From: an uncultured Selenomonadales bacterium | GTDB taxonomy: Bacteria > Bacillota > Negativicutes > Selenomonadales > Selenomonadaceae | DNA length: 59,633 bases | Assembly (NCBI GenBank): GCA_937877655.1 | Contig: CALFJC010000083.1 | Span: 1-59,633, forward strand | Direction of reading: 5' to 3' | Part shown: positions 50,483 through 58,640 of the stretch, in pieces | How positions within the stretch are numbered: the stretch's first letter is position 1 | How the letters are laid out: every line of letters begins with the position of its first letter | Made by a program: the position numbers and the translations under genes | Notes under the pieces: model-generated | The model's database searches: none | What the model was told of the DNA's origin: nothing | Seen by the model: only the letters and a program-made list of their open reading frames with translations

Positions 50483-50532
50483 GGTGGTTGTTTTGATCTT
50501 TCCACCTTTCCACCTTGCCATCTTTCCATCTA
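50483..50532. repeat. AAGATGG/AAGGTGG array at the HD-gene stop
   Basis: On the minus strand AGATGGAAAGATGGCAAGGTGGAAAGGTGGAAAGATC is a run of short related words. The TAG of the HD gene (50532-50530) lies at its edge. No inverted partner is present in this copy. The words resemble those at 7656-7735. Confidence 0.65.
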
Positions 50533-51039
50533 ATTTTCGTTGTCGGCTAAGCGCAAAAGTTTCAATTCAAACGGATCATCGGGCTTGGGCGGCGCGTGAT
50601 GCTTGGCAATTATTTTTGCCTCTTTGAAAAGCCCGATTCGCTGAACTTTTTGCGCCCCCAATTCCGCATGATGATGATAAACATAAAGTGCTCGGTTGCC
50701 GTTGAGTTCCAATCGCTCGGCAAATTTCGGAGCGAACGTTGTAACCAACACAACAAAAATTTTCCCTTTAATCGTCAAGTCGCCCGCCCGCCGTCCGACG
50801 TCGTGAAGAAGTGCACAACGAATCAAAAATTCTTTGTCCACGCCCTGTTTATCTTCAATAACCAGCCGCTCAATCGTGTAAGCCGTTCGCAGACAATGCG
50901 CTTGGTCGGCAATGCTCATTGCAAAAAAAATTTTCTGCTCTTCGGCTGAAAGATGCGCGGAAATATATTTCCCGTCCTCAACCGTAACTCGCGCCGTAAC
51001 CGCACGAATAAATTGCTTAATCCTTCCAAAACAACTCAT
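50530..51039 (-). CDS. HD-domain phosphohydrolase-like protein
   Basis: 169 residues. The metal motif is FLIRCALLHDVGRRAGD, with further His residues in YVYHHHAELGAQ and IIAKHHAPP, all typical of HD hydrolases acting on nucleotides or other phosphates. Its start overlaps hisZ by 4 bases. The substrate is not known. The C-terminus is closed by a stop in the repeat array. Confidence 0.8.
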   Translation of the reverse strand: MSCFGRIKQFIRAVTARVTVEDGKYISAHLSAEEQKIFFAMSIADQAHCLRTAYTIERLVIEDKQGVDKEFLIRCALLHDVGRRAGDLTIKGKIFVVLVTTFAPKFAERLELNGNRALYVYHHHAELGAQKVQRIGLFKEAKIIAKHHAPPKPDDPFELKLLRLADNEN

Positions 51040-52187
51040 TCGAGATAAACTAACTCCTTACAATTTTTTTCCGCGCAGATTTTTTCGGAATCAACTTTGC
51101 TTTGCGGCATCAAGGAAACTTCGACGATTTTTCCTTCCGTCCGAAGTTCAGCCGCTTTTTTTATTGCCGATTCTTCTTTTCCCGCCGCATAACCGAGATA
51201 AATTTTTTCGGCTTGAGAATTTTCCTTGACGCCCTGAATTTTCCGCGCAGATAAAATTCTTTCAATGCCCAATGCAAAACCCGTCGCGGGACAATCCATC
51301 CCAAAATCTTTCAACATGTTGTCGTAACGTCCGCCGCCCGCCAAAGAATAGCCGACGCCCGCCGCATATGCCTCGAAAACCATTCCCGTATAATATTCAA
51401 AATCGCGAATCAAGCCCAAGTCGAAAGTAATTTTATCGGCAACGCCGTAAATTTCAAGCAGGCGATAAATTTCCTTAAGATTGTCGAGAGCTTTTTTTGA
51501 ACGATCATTTTTTGCGATTGATTCTGCCGCAGATAAAATTTCTCGTCCGCCTTGAAGTTTGGGAATTTTTTTCAGCGAATCGTCGACGGGCAAATTTTCA
51601 AGCGCAACTATGTCGTGATGTTCAATCGCCGATTTTATTTCGGTTTGAAGAGCGGGCGATAAATTATTTTGTTCCATCAAGCCGCCCGCGAATTCGACTT
51701 GTCCGAGACAAATTTTAAAATTCTCAAGCCCCGAAAATTTCAAAGCCTGCGCGGCGAGCCCGATAACTTCGGCGTCGGCAAAAGCATTTGAAATTCCCAA
51801 AAGTTCAACGCCCGCTTGATAAAATTCGCATTGACGTCCCGGCTGATTTTTTCTGAATCGAAAAACATTTGTATTGTAAGAAAGTTTCAGCGGCAGGGAA
51901 GAATTTTTTAATCTGCCGGCTGTCAAACGCGCTATCGGCGTTGTCATTTCGTGTCGAAGTGCCAGCGTCCGATTGTTGCGGTCGAACATTTTGAACAAAT
52001 GAGATTCAATTTCTCGTCCGCTTGAAGTCGTCAATGTCTCCAGATATTCCATTGTCGGCGTGATGACTTCTTCATAGCCGAAACTCGCAAACAAGCCGAA
52101 AATTTTTTGTTCGATGATTCGTTTTGCCGCCGCTTCTTCGGGCAAAAAATCTTGTGTGCCGTAAGGCGTTTCCAAAAGTTTTGTCAT
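51036..52187 (-). CDS. hisZ: ATP phosphoribosyltransferase regulatory subunit HisZ
   Basis: 383 residues, class II aminoacyl-tRNA-synthetase-like fold: MFDRNNRTLALRHEMTTPIAR, VFRFRKNQPGRQCEFYQAG, LIRDFEYYTGMVFEAYA, GGGRYDNML. It lacks the C-terminal anticodon domain of HisS. HisZ is needed with the short HisG to start histidine synthesis. No other his genes are in the window. It overlaps the HD gene. Confidence 0.88.
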   Translation of the reverse strand: MTKLLETPYGTQDFLPEEAAAKRIIEQKIFGLFASFGYEEVITPTMEYLETLTTSSGREIESHLFKMFDRNNRTLALRHEMTTPIARLTAGRLKNSSLPLKLSYNTNVFRFRKNQPGRQCEFYQAGVELLGISNAFADAEVIGLAAQALKFSGLENFKICLGQVEFAGGLMEQNNLSPALQTEIKSAIEHHDIVALENLPVDDSLKKIPKLQGGREILSAAESIAKNDRSKKALDNLKEIYRLLEIYGVADKITFDLGLIRDFEYYTGMVFEAYAAGVGYSLAGGGRYDNMLKDFGMDCPATGFALGIERILSARKIQGVKENSQAEKIYLGYAAGKEESAIKKAAELRTEGKIVEVSLMPQSKVDSEKICAEKNCKELVYLE

Positions 52188-52247
52188 CCAAAATCCTCCA
52201 GCTTAATGAAAAATCGACGCGAGCCCTCGCGCCGACCAAAAATTTTT

Positions 52248-52285
52248 CTAAATCTTAATTCCTAATTCCTAATTCCTAATTTTTC
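52248..52285. repeat. AATTAGG array at the GH25 stop
   Basis: Minus strand AATTAGG repeated three times, then AATTAAG. The TAG at 52278-52276 that ends the GH25 gene belongs to the first unit. No inverted partner. Confidence 0.75.
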
Positions 52286-53160
52286 TTTCTGACGCCCGCC
52301 AAAATATTTTTGATTTTATCTTCCGTCGATTCGGGAGCAGATTTTTTCGCGTCGGCATTTTTTCTGCTTGCGTTCAAAATGCTTGAGATGGCACTCTGCG
52401 CCGAAACAGTTTGCGGAGCTTCGGACGCGGCAGGTTTTGCGGGAGTCGCAGGAGCCGCAGGCGTCGTGGGAGCGGGATTATTTGCATTTTCTCTGGCGTT
52501 GGCGAGAATGTTTTGGATAACGCTTTGCGGCGAGGCAGGTTGTTGCTGTTGAACGGGAGCCGAAACTCCTTCAACTGCTTGCGGCTGCGCATCTTTGTCG
52601 TACAAAATATTTCCGCCGAATTTTTGCCCGCCGATCTCAAGCGCGTCGGTGTATTGCCACATGTAACCTTTGAAATTGTCTTCCGCGTTGTACTGCGCCG
52701 ACCAAACTTTGCAACCGAGCGATTTCCAATCGATTAAATCTTCAAGCCAAGAAAGATTTGAATAAACGCCTGCATTGAGCGGCGCGATATTGTCGAGAAA
52801 AGCTTTGCAAATATTTGTTACGTGACTTTTTGTGAACTCGAAGAAGTGACGCTTTTTGTATTCGTCGGCGTCGGACATTGAGAACCAAACGGGGAGCTCC
52901 AAAAGAACTCCTGCGCGTTCGATAATTCCTTTGCAGAAAGCAGCTTCGGCGGCGGCATCGCTCGGCGTCAAAGCGTAGGAATAATGATAAGCTCCGCAGA
53001 TCAAGCCCGCCTTGTGCGCCTCTTCGACATTGCGCTGAAAATTTTCGTCAAAGCCGCTCTTGCCGTAGCCCGTCCGACAAATCGCAAAGTCAATGCCCGC
53101 CGCCTTCAGAGCCGCCCAATCGACAGACTCATTAAAAACAGAAACATCCACACCGCGCAT
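52276..53160 (-). CDS. GH25 lysozyme-like protein lacking its catalytic acids
   Basis: 294 residues. Residues 1-190 follow the GH25 muramidase barrel closely (VDVSVFNESVDWAALKAAGI, GAYHYSYALTPSDA, MWQYTDALEIGG). The first Asp (5) is kept. The usual DxE pair in LPVW-DxED is replaced by Ser94 and Ser96 (LPVWFSMSDADEY), so hydrolysis is doubtful. The tail is Ala/Pro-rich with three spaced copies of a helical motif (VIQNILANARENA, AISSILNASRKNA, KIKNILAGVRKKN). No signal peptide. It may be a binding rather than a lytic protein. Its stop lies in a heptamer array. Confidence 0.8.
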   Translation of the reverse strand: MRGVDVSVFNESVDWAALKAAGIDFAICRTGYGKSGFDENFQRNVEEAHKAGLICGAYHYSYALTPSDAAAEAAFCKGIIERAGVLLELPVWFSMSDADEYKKRHFFEFTKSHVTNICKAFLDNIAPLNAGVYSNLSWLEDLIDWKSLGCKVWSAQYNAEDNFKGYMWQYTDALEIGGQKFGGNILYDKDAQPQAVEGVSAPVQQQQPASPQSVIQNILANARENANNPAPTTPAAPATPAKPAASEAPQTVSAQSAISSILNASRKNADAKKSAPESTEDKIKNILAGVRKKN

Positions 53161-53258
53161 TTAAATTCCCCCTTAAAATTTTTTATGAATTTTATCATTA
53201 AGAAACTGCTTTTTCAACCTTGCAAATTATTTTGGGGCATGTTAAAATTTTGGCGGAA

Positions 53259-53332
53259 GCGGTTGTAGCTCAGCAGGATAGAGCAGTTGCCTCCTAAGCA
53301 ACAGGTCGTGCGTTCGAATCGCACCAATCGCA
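53259..53332 (+). tRNA. tRNA-Arg (CCT)
   Basis: 74-nt cloverleaf. Acceptor GCGGTTG/CAATCGC, D arm GCTC-AGCAGGATA-GAGC, anticodon arm GTTGC-CTCCTAA-GCAAC with CCT, T arm GTGCG-TTCGAAT-CGCAC, discriminator A, CCA not encoded. It lies in a 352-base gap between the GH25 gene and msrAB. The remainder of that gap (53333-53512) shows only A-rich sequence and no gene. Confidence 0.96.
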
Positions 53333-53512
53333 CTAAAAATTTTTAAGGAAAAGGAAAAAGGAATTTGGGTAAAATGAAATTCGGCTCTTCGCAAAAGTGA
53401 AGGGCTTAAATTTTTATGGGAAGGAGGAAAAATTTTTTTGAGGAAGTTTTTGGCAAGTGCGGCTGAAGCAAAAGGTTGGTGATGATTTTAAATTTTATTG
53501 GGGGGAGAAATC

Positions 53513-54646
53513 ATGTCAAGGAGGAAAATTTTTTTGAGCGTCTTGGCTGTTGTGGCGGCGATAGCACTTGGAACTTATTTTGCTTTCACGCCGAAAAATA
53601 TTTCCGCATCAAAAATTTTAGATGCTCCAATGCCGGAAGAAATTATTCAGCAGAATCAAAAAGGCGAAGGCGAATCAGAAATTTATTTGGCGGGCGGTTG
53701 CTTTTGGGGCACGGAACTTTTGATGATGAATGTGCCGGGCGTCAAAAGTGTTGAAGTCGGTTATTCCAACGGCTTGACAAGAAGTCCGACTTATCGCGAA
53801 GTTTGCAAAGACTCCGGGCACGCCGAATCCGCGCACGTCATTTACAATCCAAACGAAGTTCCCTTGATTAAAATTCTGGACGTTTATTATCAATCGATTG
53901 ATCCGACTTTGGTTCACCGTATCGGAAAAGATTTTGATCTTCAATATCGCACGGGAATTTATTTCAGCGATCCTGACGACGAGGAAGTTATAAAAAATTC
54001 TTTGAAGAACCTGCAGGGAAATTTTTTTAATCCCGTTGTTGTGGAGTGCGAGCCGATTAAAAATTTTTACCGCGCAGAGGAAGAGCATCAACAATATTTG
54101 ATAAAAAATCCGAACGGCTATTGTCATGTTTCGCGCTATTTGAATGACGAGAAGGCAAAAATTAAAGCGGCGGAAGAATTTCCGAACAAAGATTTTTCTC
54201 GCGGCAGAGTTTACGGCAAGCCGAGCAAGGCGACTTTGGAAAATCTCAGCGATCTTCAACGTTCCGTCACACAAGAGGCGGAGACCGAGCCGCCGTTTAA
54301 AAACGAATACGAAGAAGAATTTCGCGAAGGAATTTATGTTGACGTGACGAACGGGCAACCGCTTTTCTGTTCGACGGACAAATTTGATTCGCATTGCGGC
54401 TGGCCTTCCTTCACCAAGCCGATAGACAAAGATTTTTTGAAAGAGCGCAGGGATTTTTCCTTCGGCATGGAGCGGACGGAAGTTAAGGCTAAGGCAAGCA
54501 ACTCGCATTTGGGACACGTTTTCGACGACGCGCCCGAAAATCTCGGCGGCATTCGTTACTGCATAAACAGCGCGTCGCTCCGATTTATTCCGCGTGAAAA
54601 AATGCAAGAAGAAGGCTACGGCGATTGGCTGAATCTTTTCAACTGA
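53513..54646 (+). CDS. msrAB: Fused peptide methionine sulfoxide reductase MsrA-MsrB, membrane-anchored
   Basis: 377 residues from the ATG at 53513 behind GGGGGGAGAAATC. An N-terminal membrane helix (about 6-24) directs it outside. The MsrA domain has the catalytic GGCFWGTE near residue 63. A linker follows, then the MsrB domain with KFDSHCGWPSF, SNSHLGHVFDD and the catalytic Cys in RYCINSASLRF. No CxxC zinc pairs are seen. It repairs oxidised methionines in envelope proteins. A terminator follows. Confidence 0.95.
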   Translation: MSRRKIFLSVLAVVAAIALGTYFAFTPKNISASKILDAPMPEEIIQQNQKGEGESEIYLAGGCFWGTELLMMNVPGVKSVEVGYSNGLTRSPTYREVCKDSGHAESAHVIYNPNEVPLIKILDVYYQSIDPTLVHRIGKDFDLQYRTGIYFSDPDDEEVIKNSLKNLQGNFFNPVVVECEPIKNFYRAEEEHQQYLIKNPNGYCHVSRYLNDEKAKIKAAEEFPNKDFSRGRVYGKPSKATLENLSDLQRSVTQEAETEPPFKNEYEEEFREGIYVDVTNGQPLFCSTDKFDSHCGWPSFTKPIDKDFLKERRDFSFGMERTEVKAKASNSHLGHVFDDAPENLGGIRYCINSASLRFIPREKMQEEGYGDWLNLFN

Positions 54647-54663
54647 TAAAGTTCAAAACAAAA

Positions 54664-54697
54664 AACCTCTCCGAAGTTTGGAGAGGTTAATTTTTTT
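54664..54697 (+). terminator. Terminator after msrAB
   Basis: AACCTCTCC (54664-54672) pairs with GGAGAGGTT (54680-54688) over GAAGTTT, followed by AATTTTTTTTT. Confidence 0.9.
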
Positions 54698-54740
54698 TTG
54701 CGCGACTGCAAAACCAAATAAAAATTAGAATCAGAAGAAT

Positions 54741-54770
54741 TGACAAAAAAAAAAAATAATTATTATAATG
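54741..54770 (+). promoter_or_regulatory. Perfect-consensus sigma-70 promoter for the clan CD peptidase pair
   Basis: TTGACA (54741-54746), 18-base A-rich spacer, TATAAT (54765-54770). The start would be near 54777, giving a leader of about 97 bases before the ribosome site AAGGAGGAGAGAAGC. Both hexamers are exact, which is unusual in this window. Confidence 0.8.
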
Positions 54771-54873
54771 CCTAAAGTGGTACTCAAAAATTTTTAGGGG
54801 ATGATCAAAATGGTTCATAAATTTTTGCCGGCTCGACGATTTTAACGGGAATAATACAAAGGAGGAGAGAAGC

Positions 54874-55461
54874 ATGAAAAAATTTATCGTTTTGGCGTTA
54901 AGCATGTTCGTGTTCATGAGTTCCTGCACGAATGCCGCCGAAGAAAACTGGAAAGAAGAATTTTCTTTTCCTGTGAAAAAAATTGTCGATGTACCTGCAG
55001 GGCGCAACGACTTCGATCACAAAATTTATTCTTTCAAAGACGGAGATGGGCTTTCCAGTCTGTTGTTCGTTTGTCACGGCGCGGTAACTTCTCAAAACGA
55101 ATATGTGGCTTGCTTGGGCGGCAAATATTACAGGAATTATGCCGCCGCTGTGGACAACGAAATTCGCTATCACATTTTTCGCGGCGAGATAAGGCAGGGC
55201 AGTTTTGACAAGGTTTATTTTCTTACCTGCTATTCCGGCTATGCTCCGAAAAAAATAACAAAAATGCCTGTTCTGCGCAAAAATCTTCAGATGGCACTTT
55301 ACAGCAGAGACGCACAAGCTTTTGAGGAGCATGTTGACAATAATTGGCGTGTCTATTATCTCACTCTCTACAGAAACGATCCGTATGGTGGTAATCTTGG
55401 CGGTACCAACAGTTCCGGGAACAGAAATATAATCAGAGCAGGGAACTGCGCGGAAGAATAA
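54874..55461 (+). CDS. Small secreted caspase-fold-like lipoprotein candidate
   Basis: 195 residues. A signal sequence with a lipobox-like MSSC (cysteine 18) suggests a lipoprotein. The mature part holds a His-Cys pair in clan CD order: LLFVCHGAV (His near 67) and VYFLTCYSGYAP (Cys near 119). Both follow hydrophobic beta strands, as in caspases, gingipains and clostripain. The protein is much shorter than known secreted members. It is 34 bases upstream of a large clostripain-like gene, so the two are likely co-transcribed. Activity is inferred from motifs. Confidence 0.55.
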   Translation: MKKFIVLALSMFVFMSSCTNAAEENWKEEFSFPVKKIVDVPAGRNDFDHKIYSFKDGDGLSSLLFVCHGAVTSQNEYVACLGGKYYRNYAAAVDNEIRYHIFRGEIRQGSFDKVYFLTCYSGYAPKKITKMPVLRKNLQMALYSRDAQAFEEHVDNNWRVYYLTLYRNDPYGGNLGGTNSSGNRNIIRAGNCAEE

Positions 55462-55495
55462 TTTTTGGAAAAATTTTTTACAAGGAGATGAGTAA

Positions 55496-58400
55496 ATGTT
55501 TAAGCGAACTTTTGCCGCCTTGACGATTTTGGCAACGATAATTTATTTTGCGGTTGAAGTCGAGGCGGCAAAGCTCAAGCAAAATCCTGCAGAAGCAATT
55601 CAGTTTTTTGCAGAAAGTTACGTTTTCGGCACGGGCGAAAACTCGGCAGCAGAAAATTTTTTGTCGACAACTTTAAAAGAATTCCCGCTGAACTCTGCGA
55701 CGGCAGAAAAAATCAAAGTCACCTATGCCGCAAAGCTTCAGTCGGTTATGAAAATTACCGCGACGCTCAAAAAAAGTGACCGCGAACGTCCGATTGTGAC
55801 AATCACTACGACGCCCGTTAATGCGTTGGCGACAGATACAAATGAATTGCTCGCGTTGAAAGTTGATTCGGTTATGGGAGCCAATCCTGCTTGGCAAACT
55901 CGCGCCTTTCAAACAATCGACAATTTTATTGAAGATTTGCCTTTCAGAAAAACTTCGCAGTCTTTTGACGTTGTCTGCATTGCAAAGAAAAACTCGGACG
56001 GAAATATTTCTTGGGAGCCCGAAGATATTTCGGCATTCCAAAATTTTCTTGCGCCGAATATCTTTCTTCCTTCCAAAACGGAGATAGAAAATTTTCTCGG
56101 CGGACTCGGCGGAGAAATTGAAACTTTTACTCCGCCCGTCAAACCGCCGACAAAATTTGATCCTGTCGAGCAATCAAATACGGACGGCGATAATTGGTTA
56201 ATTTATTGGTATGTTTGCGGCACCGACATTGAAACCGGTACGCCGAATCGTCTCAAAACCGATCGCGAAAACCCCGGAAATATTACAACTTGCATTGAAG
56301 AAGTAGAAAAAGCAGATTTATCTTCGGGCAAGGTAAAAATTTTAATGCAAGCGGGCGGAACTTCAAATTGGACACACGAAAAATTTAAGCCGAACAACGG
56401 CAACGTCGGTCGCTATCTTTTTGACAGAGATAATCGCGATTGGAAACCTGCAGAAAAATTAGTTCCCATAAACTTGAATAAGCCGAGTTCCTTAATGAGT
56501 TATCGCGAAGGCTTGGAAGATTTTCTGTCTTACGGAAAAAAACTCGAACAAAAACTTTATCCCGACGGAAAATTTCGCAGAGTTTTTATTTTTGTCGATC
56601 ACGGCGGCGGAAGTTTGAGAGGTGTTTGCAAAGACGAATATACCAACGGTCAAATGCTCGGCTTGAAAGACATGAAGAAAGCTTTTGATGAAGTTTTTGG
56701 AAATTCGACGAAAAATCCGCCCTTCGAGCTTGTTGCCTTTGATACCTGCCTAATGTCGACTTATGAAACGGCGGTTGCCCTAAAGGGAACAGCACGCTTT
56801 ATGACAGCGTCTCAAGAAGAGATATTCAGCAAAATCATGTTTGAATATACGGGTTTTCTAAGCGAACTTTCGGCAAATCCAAATATGAACGGCGAGGCGT
56901 TGGGGCGAATCATCTGCGACACTTATTATCAAAATTGTATAAGTGCTTCGGAGATTGAAAAGAAAACTGAAGGATTGGTAAATACAAATGATTATCCTGC
57001 CTTTGCCACCATGTCCGTTATTGATCTGTCAAAAATGCCTGACTTGGAATCTGCTTACGAAAACTTCGGTAAAGCGACTCTCAAATACCTTAAGGAAAAT
57101 CCTGATCCGGGTCCATTTTCCAACGCAAAACTTTCAGCCGAAAAATATCCCATTCCAAAAAACGCCAAAAATCCTCCGTATAGAATGATTGACTTGAAAG
57201 ACTACGCGGATAAGATAAAAAAATCACCTTCGCGTTTTAAATCGGATGATTTAAAGGGAGCATGTGACAAGCTGATAACAGCGATAAATAAACCCGTTGT
57301 TTACAATGAAGTGCGTGGAGACCTCAGACCCGACGGCGGCGGGCTTTCAACATACTATCCTTTCAACCTTACCAAAAATGACATTGACGCTTATAAAGAA
57401 TTGGCAGATGAAAAATTTGCTCCGAAATCTCAGAGTGAATTTTATAGCCTTATGCTCGATAAATTCGCCGCGAATCCCTCAAGTCTTCCGACCTCTAAAG
57501 TGCCTTCTTCCAACACCAATTCCGCGAACAACACAAACGCCGAAAATCCTTCGCCGCCTCAAGGTATAACTTTCGATTTATCTGATCTTAAAGAAGTAAA
57601 CGTCGAAGTTGATCATGAAACCAATACGGCGAAAATCAAACTTACACAAGAACAAATGAATCGTGTTGCAAGTGTTAATTGCATATTGGTAAATTTCACG
57701 TACGCTTGGAAAGACGGTGACCTTAAACTTAATTGGAGACTTTTGGGCAACGATACCGCCATAAAAGCAAATTGGGATACGGGCGAATTTGAAAGTACCT
57801 TCACGGGCGAATGGATCACGATTGAAAATCAGCCCGTTTGTGTTCATGTAATTTCAGAAGCCAAAGTAGATGAGGACGGCAACAAAAACGGCATCGAACT
57901 TTATTCCGTTCCGATTGAATTGAATGATCAAGCTTGTAATTTGCTTATCTCCTGCAAATATCCCGAAGAAGATTTTCGTTTGGTTGCAACTCGTCCCGAC
58001 ACCAACAGCGACGTTCCGACGGGCGAGCTTTACGGAATAAAAAAAGGCGATGAAGTTACGCCGATATATTATGAATCCACTATTTCTGCCGAAAAAATAT
58101 ATACATTGCTGGAAGAGCTTATAGAAAAATTTACAGAAAAATATCCTGCCGTTGGAGAAATAATTTATTCCGAAACTCTTTCGGACGAAGAAAAAACTAA
58201 AGCAGTTGAAACTTGGCGCGAAACTTTATCGGACGAAGAAAAACAAAAAATTGAGAGAGACATGGACGCACTTTGGGAAAAATTTATTTCCGGCGGCGGA
58301 TTGGATTTTAAACGTCATAAGGGTAACTCTTTTGAAATAAGCGACACCATAAGAATTGACAACGATTCATTGCCTGACGGCGTCTATATTTACGCTTTCG

Positions 58401-58585
58401 AGTTTGTAAATCCTGTCGGAGATGAAAATGTTTATTCTTCTTCTTTTGCCGTCTTCGTTGTAAAGGACAAAAAAATATGCTATACCTTGCCGAAAGAAGA
58501 AATGTGGAAATTAATAAATATTTTGTTCACTTCTTACCGTGAGGCAAGAAAAAAAATAGAATCTGCCAATGATCTTGAAGATTAA
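55496..58585 (+). CDS. Large secreted clostripain-like (C11) cysteine peptidase
   Basis: 1029 residues behind AAGGAGATGAGTAA. Signal peptide (1-24). Residues 240-680 hold the C11 fold: WLIYWYVCGTDIETG, ILMQAGGTSNW, the catalytic His in VFIFVDHGGGSLRG (about 367), the catalytic Cys in ELVAFDTCLMSTYETA (about 417), and a late GGGLSTYYPFN. A Ser/Asn/Pro linker (about 665-690) leads to a beta-rich C-terminal region (690-1029), perhaps for surface attachment or substrate binding. C11 enzymes usually cut after Arg or Lys. Partner of the small protein upstream. A terminator follows. Confidence 0.85.
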   Translation: MFKRTFAALTILATIIYFAVEVEAAKLKQNPAEAIQFFAESYVFGTGENSAAENFLSTTLKEFPLNSATAEKIKVTYAAKLQSVMKITATLKKSDRERPIVTITTTPVNALATDTNELLALKVDSVMGANPAWQTRAFQTIDNFIEDLPFRKTSQSFDVVCIAKKNSDGNISWEPEDISAFQNFLAPNIFLPSKTEIENFLGGLGGEIETFTPPVKPPTKFDPVEQSNTDGDNWLIYWYVCGTDIETGTPNRLKTDRENPGNITTCIEEVEKADLSSGKVKILMQAGGTSNWTHEKFKPNNGNVGRYLFDRDNRDWKPAEKLVPINLNKPSSLMSYREGLEDFLSYGKKLEQKLYPDGKFRRVFIFVDHGGGSLRGVCKDEYTNGQMLGLKDMKKAFDEVFGNSTKNPPFELVAFDTCLMSTYETAVALKGTARFMTASQEEIFSKIMFEYTGFLSELSANPNMNGEALGRIICDTYYQNCISASEIEKKTEGLVNTNDYPAFATMSVIDLSKMPDLESAYENFGKATLKYLKENPDPGPFSNAKLSAEKYPIPKNAKNPPYRMIDLKDYADKIKKSPSRFKSDDLKGACDKLITAINKPVVYNEVRGDLRPDGGGLSTYYPFNLTKNDIDAYKELADEKFAPKSQSEFYSLMLDKFAANPSSLPTSKVPSSNTNSANNTNAENPSPPQGITFDLSDLKEVNVEVDHETNTAKIKLTQEQMNRVASVNCILVNFTYAWKDGDLKLNWRLLGNDTAIKANWDTGEFESTFTGEWITIENQPVCVHVISEAKVDEDGNKNGIELYSVPIELNDQACNLLISCKYPEEDFRLVATRPDTNSDVPTGELYGIKKGDEVTPIYYESTISAEKIYTLLEELIEKFTEKYPAVGEIIYSETLSDEEKTKAVETWRETLSDEEKQKIERDMDALWEKFISGGGLDFKRHKGNSFEISDTIRIDNDSLPDGVYIYAFEFVNPVGDENVYSSSFAVFVVKDKKICYTLPKEEMWKLINILFTSYREARKKIESANDLED

Positions 58586-58606
58586 TTGCTCGTTCCTGAA
58601 CAAAAA

Positions 58607-58640
58607 AACCGCTCCGAGTTCTGGAGCGGTTAATTTTTTT
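58607..58640. terminator. Bidirectional terminator after the C11 peptidase gene
   Basis: AACCGCTCC (58607-58615) pairs with GGAGCGGTT (58623-58631) over GAGTTCT, followed by AATTTTTTT and preceded by an A run that serves the convergent gene at 58639. Confidence 0.9.

Noticed and set aside
20883..52285. CRISPR array
   Set aside because: The repeats are contiguous 7-mers without regularly sized unique spacers, and no cas genes are present.
53333..53512. Small genes or an RNA between tRNA-Arg and msrAB
   Set aside because: Only very short frames (under 20 codons) and A-rich sequence. No stable structure or conserved motif was seen.
54687..55007. 106-codon minus-strand frame upstream of the clan CD pair
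   Set aside because: It covers the consensus promoter and the signal-peptide region of the plus-strand gene. It has no ribosome site.
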